Assembly (NCBI GenBank): GCA_937922175.1 | Contig: CAKZUU010000315.1 | Span: 1-26,970, forward strand | DNA: 26,970 bases | Direction: 5' to 3' | Source of the DNA: an uncultured Gemmataceae bacterium | GTDB taxonomy: Bacteria > Planctomycetota > Planctomycetia > Gemmatales > Gemmataceae | Shown: piece by piece, positions 24,209 to 26,970 of the stretch | Numbering within the stretch: the stretch's first letter is position 1 | Layout of the letters: the number at the start of each line of letters is the position of its first letter | Position numbers and translations under genes: made by a program | Notes under the pieces: generated by a model | What the model was told of the DNA's origin: nothing | Database searches by the model: none | The model's input: only the letters and a program-made list of their open reading frames with translations

Positions 24209-25471
24209 TCACCGACCGCCCAAATTGCCTCGAAGCAGCATGTGCACCTCGGCGCTTTGACGGACGATGAGTGTTTTCGTCAGGGGATGGTAGGTGATCG
24301 TGCCACGGCCCCCCTCGCCTTCCCAACTCATCGGGTCCACACTACGCTTGATCGAATCGATGATGAATTGAACGACCTCTCGTTCTTGTTGAAAGGCAAG
24401 GACCGGGTGCGTGGTCAGAGCATTCGCCGTCACCAGATCGGAAATGTCGTAGGTGCGAGTGGTCATCATGTCACGAGTCTTCTGAAACGTCGTGACGAAG
24501 ATCATTTCATCCTTGATGACATAACCCAGACCGTGGTCTTGGAGGACTTTTCGCAAGATGGTCCGAAGAGTCACGGGACGCGGCAGCGACAAATTGACCT
24601 GACTGACAGTGCTGATCCCGGCTTCGTCGAGCGATTTTTGATCAATCGCCATCGGTGTGCCGAGGAGTTTTTGCAGTTCGTCCAGCACGAATTGAAGGGG
24701 TTTATTCTGCCAGTCCGGCTGCCAAGTCTTGTTGAGCGCTGCCAGGATTGCCTTCTCCTTTTCGCTGAGCGGATCGCCTTGACCACGGAATTTGCTCTTG
24801 AGGTTCTGGACCCAACGTTCCTTGTCGATCTCCATGTCGCCCACGATCGGTGTTCCCGATTTGGTCACCTCTCGCAAACTCAGCATGATATTTTTCTCTT
24901 GTCGGGCGATGATCTCTCGGGCATCGCGAATGCGAGCTTGCAGGGACAGATTGTGGCCAAACACCTTGGCCGCGGGGCTGTTGGGAAATTTTCGGAGCAG
25001 ATCCTGCACCGCTGCCTCGGCCTCTTGCGACTTCCGTTGGCCCAATAGTTGATTCACTCGATTGACCCCTTCTTTCAAGCGTTCAATCTCCGCTTGTTGC
25101 CGCTCCAGTTCCGTGCGTCGGTTCGTGTCCACAATCTGTTTAGCTGACGAGGTGGGCAGCAAAGGCTCCTTCTTCGCGCGGGCATCCGCTTCGATGGCTT
25201 GGCGGCGGCTCCGCAGCGCCTGAACCAATTTTTCCTTGCGGTCCGGCTCGACGATCGCCACGGCTTCAATTTCTTCGAGTTTCTTCGTCAATTCGGCGAC
25301 CGCTTCGGCGGGGGACAGATTCTTGACGCGAGTAAGCAGTTGACGAACCTCGGACTCGACTCGTTGCGTCTCCAATTCGCGCTCTTGTCGAGCCTTTCTG
25401 AGCAGATCGTCCGCCTGGAGCGATGCCACGGCCACCAGACCCAAGGTCGCAACCCACAGCGCGTGTCTCAT
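24209..25471 (-). CDS. Secreted coiled-coil protein with STN-like domain
   Basis: Exported protein of 420 aa. A signal peptide (1-20, ending LQA-D) is followed by long charged helices (about 22-200), probably coiled coil, with a stretch resembling tetratricopeptide packing around RKFPNSPAAKVFGHN. Residues about 255-328 resemble the STN/secretin N-domain: NKPLQFVLDELQKLLGTP, then VNLSLPRPVTLRTILRKVL and YVIKDEMIFVTT. A second module (about 338-415) has RTYDISDLV, FIIDSIKRSVDPMSWEG and TLIVRQSAEVHMLL, a pattern common in planctomycete proteins of unknown role. There is no secretin barrel. The ATG has AGGAG eight bases upstream. A protein-protein contact role in the periplasm is the best inference. 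Confidence 0.85.
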   Translation of the reverse strand: MRHALWVATLGLVAVASLQADDLLRKARQERELETQRVESEVRQLLTRVKNLSPAEAVAELTKKLEEIEAVAIVEPDRKEKLVQALRSRRQAIEADARAKKEPLLPTSSAKQIVDTNRRTELERQQAEIERLKEGVNRVNQLLGQRKSQEAEAAVQDLLRKFPNSPAAKVFGHNLSLQARIRDAREIIARQEKNIMLSLREVTKSGTPIVGDMEIDKERWVQNLKSKFRGQGDPLSEKEKAILAALNKTWQPDWQNKPLQFVLDELQKLLGTPMAIDQKSLDEAGISTVSQVNLSLPRPVTLRTILRKVLQDHGLGYVIKDEMIFVTTFQKTRDMMTTRTYDISDLVTANALTTHPVLAFQQEREVVQFIIDSIKRSVDPMSWEGEGGRGTITYHPLTKTLIVRQSAEVHMLLRGNLGGR

Positions 25472-25512
25472 GACGATTCTCCTCTCCGCTCGGTCCGTCG
25501 TGCTTTTTCTTC

Positions 25513-25542
25513 AGTCTAACCGCTTCCGAAGAGCGACGCCAA
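25513..25542 (-). promoter_or_regulatory. Possible promoter of the STN-like protein gene
   Basis: On the minus strand TTGGCG (25537-25542) and TAGACT (25513-25518) are 18 bases apart, about 40 bases before the ATG. A perfect TTGACA (25548-25553) lies just upstream but has no well-placed partner hexamer. The match is moderate. Confidence 0.3.
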
Positions 25543-25680
25543 TCGTTTGTCAAAATCCCCTGCGAGCTCAGGTTGACCGGTGCTGCTCGGCTGCTCCCGG
25601 GTGCCTCCTTTGACCAGAACGCAGGTTTGGTAAAGTCGTTGGCAATGTCTCATCTGACGGTGGTCACAGGACTGTTTTGT

Positions 25681-25716
25681 GAAAACGACCGATTTGGTCT
25701 CAAGTCGGCGGTTTTC
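25681..25716 (-). terminator. Imperfect hairpin spanning the stop of the cyclase gene
   Basis: GAAAAC (25681-25686) pairs with GTTTTC (25711-25716), and after a mismatch and a G-U pair four more pairs form inside, leaving a loop of about 12 bases that contains the stop codon. It might stop or stabilise the cyclase transcript; no clean T-run follows. Confidence 0.3.
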
Positions 25717-26970
25717 GACGACGCGCCCTCCCCAAGGCGGCGACCGTGAAGATCAATGGATAGAGCCGTTCAAAATACCACAATTTGGCAAAATAAAAGC
25801 CGATCGGAGCGGCATCGCGCCAGGTACCCGATTCGACTCGATCCACGAGCCACGCCTCGCCGCGAGCCAAGGCTGAGCGATCCATGTCAGGGGAGTCGGC
25901 GAGGATTTCGACAGCCAAGGCCGTCTCCTCGACGCTGGAAGGCGTTCCGCGCTGTCCTCCCCAACCGCCGTCGTCGTTTTGATTTGACCAGAGCCATCGG
26001 TAGGCTCGTTGCGCTGGTTCGTGGTGGAGCAACCGAAGGTCGCGGAGGGCAGCGAGGACTCGGCAGGTGCCATAGGTTGAGTTCCGGTCGTCGGGAGCGT
26101 GCTGATTGCCGAACCAGAGAGGCAGCCACGAACCATCGGGGTGTTGCTGACGCTGGAGATAATCCAAAGCACGCTGCGAAGCGGCTTGGCGGAGGGTATC
26201 CAAGGGTGCGAGCGCCCAGGCGCGGAGGGCGTGGGCGGTTAGGTCGCAGCCGCTGCGGTCAAACGGGAGTTTACCCCAACCCCGGCAGAAAGTCGGAATG
26301 CCCCCGTCACGATTTTGCAAGCCGATCAACCACTCCGATCCTCGGCGCCACGCCTCATCGAGTCGGCCGCCGGTCAAAGCAGCCAAGGCAAGCAAGGCCC
26401 CGGAGGTATCGTCAGCGTCGGGAACGCTTCCGGGCAAATGCGACCAGCCCCATCCGCCGGGACTCGCTCCGGTAAACGGATGTCGCTCCATCTCTTGACG
26501 CTCCCGAAGCCAACTCAGGAGCCTTTCGCGGCGGTCAAGACCGCCGAGGTCATCGGCGGCGGCCAGCGCGTTAATGCTCAGGGTCGTGACCCACACCGAC
26601 AAGTTCGAGTCGATGGGCCAACTTCCGTCGGCCCGCATCGATCGCCGCAAGAACTCGACCCCTCGTTGCACGACCCCCTTCGCTGCTTCATATCGTCGAT
26701 TTGCTTCACAGCTCACCAAAGCCATCACCACAAAGCCGGTCAAAGGGGTGGCTTCGAGGAACCCGCCACTCTGGGGCTGCATGTGCTGTAACACCCGAAG
26801 GCTATGGGGAATGGTCGCATGGCGCAGCCAACGGCTCGGAAGCCAACGTGTCGGGCGGTGATGATGGATCGTTTGACCAATCGCGATGAGGGCGGGCAAA
26901 GCGTAGCTCACGACCGGCAATCGCGCCCAGCGATACCACGATTGCGGCAGGCAGGCCAACTCAAATGGCA
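25700..26970 (-). CDS. Squalene-hopene cyclase-like protein, 5' end outside window
   Basis: C-terminal two thirds of a class II triterpene cyclase/prenyltransferase-repeat protein. The frame stays open through the window edge and reads PFELACLPQSW there, a normal internal stretch of the family, so the TTG at 26959 is not the start. The acid motif DADDT, matching the DxDDT that protonates squalene in squalene-hopene cyclases, is at 26405-26419. QW-type repeats are seen: QPQSGGFLEATPLTGF, ADGSWPID, NRDGGIPTF, QHPDGSWLPLWFGNQ and QNDDGGWGGQ, plus STYGTCRVLAAL. About 235 residues follow the motif, against roughly 255 in Alicyclobacillus enzyme, so some 190 residues are missing upstream. It may make hopanoids or a related lipid; the product cannot be predicted. 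No squalene-synthesis gene is in view. Confidence 0.88.
   Translation of the reverse strand, partial: PFELACLPQSWYRWARLPVVSYALPALIAIGQTIHHHRPTRWLPSRWLRHATIPHSLRVLQHMQPQSGGFLEATPLTGFVVMALVSCEANRRYEAAKGVVQRGVEFLRRSMRADGSWPIDSNLSVWVTTLSINALAAADDLGGLDRRERLLSWLRERQEMERHPFTGASPGGWGWSHLPGSVPDADDTSGALLALAALTGGRLDEAWRRGSEWLIGLQNRDGGIPTFCRGWGKLPFDRSGCDLTAHALRAWALAPLDTLRQAASQRALDYLQRQQHPDGSWLPLWFGNQHAPDDRNSTYGTCRVLAALRDLRLLHHEPAQRAYRWLWSNQNDDGGWGGQRGTPSSVEETALAVEILADSPDMDRSALARGEAWLVDRVESGTWRDAAPIGFYFAKLWYFERLYPLIFTVAALGRARRRKPPT

Noticed and set aside
23990..25048. A 352-codon plus-strand frame.
   Set aside because: It lies opposite the cupin and STN-like genes and has no domain or start signal.

Overview
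The window looks like ordinary chromosomal core sequence from a GC-rich planctomycete, most likely of the Gemmatales/Gemmataceae type. The basis is family content. There is a secreted giant protein with a planctomycete-style beta-propeller, HEAT-like region and CxxCH haem module. It sits next to a variant SGNH protein and a secreted PQQ-type propeller. There is also an ECF sigma/zinc-finger anti-sigma pair, a futalosine-pathway menaquinone enzyme (MqnE), a squalene-hopene-cyclase-like protein, and an EF-Ts with a divergent TDFV motif. No tRNA, rRNA, CRISPR array, insertion sequence, integrase or phage gene was seen.

Layout. 1-1203 (+): elongation factor Ts and ribosomal protein S20. 1186-6785 (-): a histidine kinase, an NtrC-type sigma-54 activator and an MMPL/RND exporter in one direction, probably one unit, with the exporter's 3' end overlapping rpsT. 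7173-9260 (+): a secreted prolyl-oligopeptidase-type peptidase. 9486-10980 (-): a secreted HEAT-repeat protein followed by a small BFD-like [2Fe-2S] protein. 11154-13540 (+): an acyl-CoA dehydrogenase and a membrane-anchored metallophosphoesterase. 13878-14381 (+): an unrecognised protein. 14408-17648 (-): ECF sigma factor, anti-sigma factor, a secreted helical protein and mqnE, with a possible small membrane protein gene upstream at 17806-18045. 18155-23791 (+): a compact three-gene export operon (variant SGNH protein, PQQ-like propeller, PVC-type haem protein). 23808-25471 (-): a cupin and a secreted coiled-coil/STN-like protein. 25700-26970 (-): a class II triterpene cyclase homologue whose N-terminus lies outside the window.

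How the genes work together. The kinase and sigma-54 activator probably control the MMPL exporter. The ECF sigma factor, its membrane-anchored anti-sigma factor and the translationally coupled secreted protein look like an envelope-sensing module; the last two appear to share a helical domain. The SGNH/PQQ/haem operon resembles a split version of the large modular haem proteins of planctomycetes. I found no clear new defence, mobile or secretion system. The best leads are the shared sensor domain in the ECF cluster, the SGNH protein with substituted catalytic residues, the divergent EF-Ts motif and the variant GAFTGA loop.
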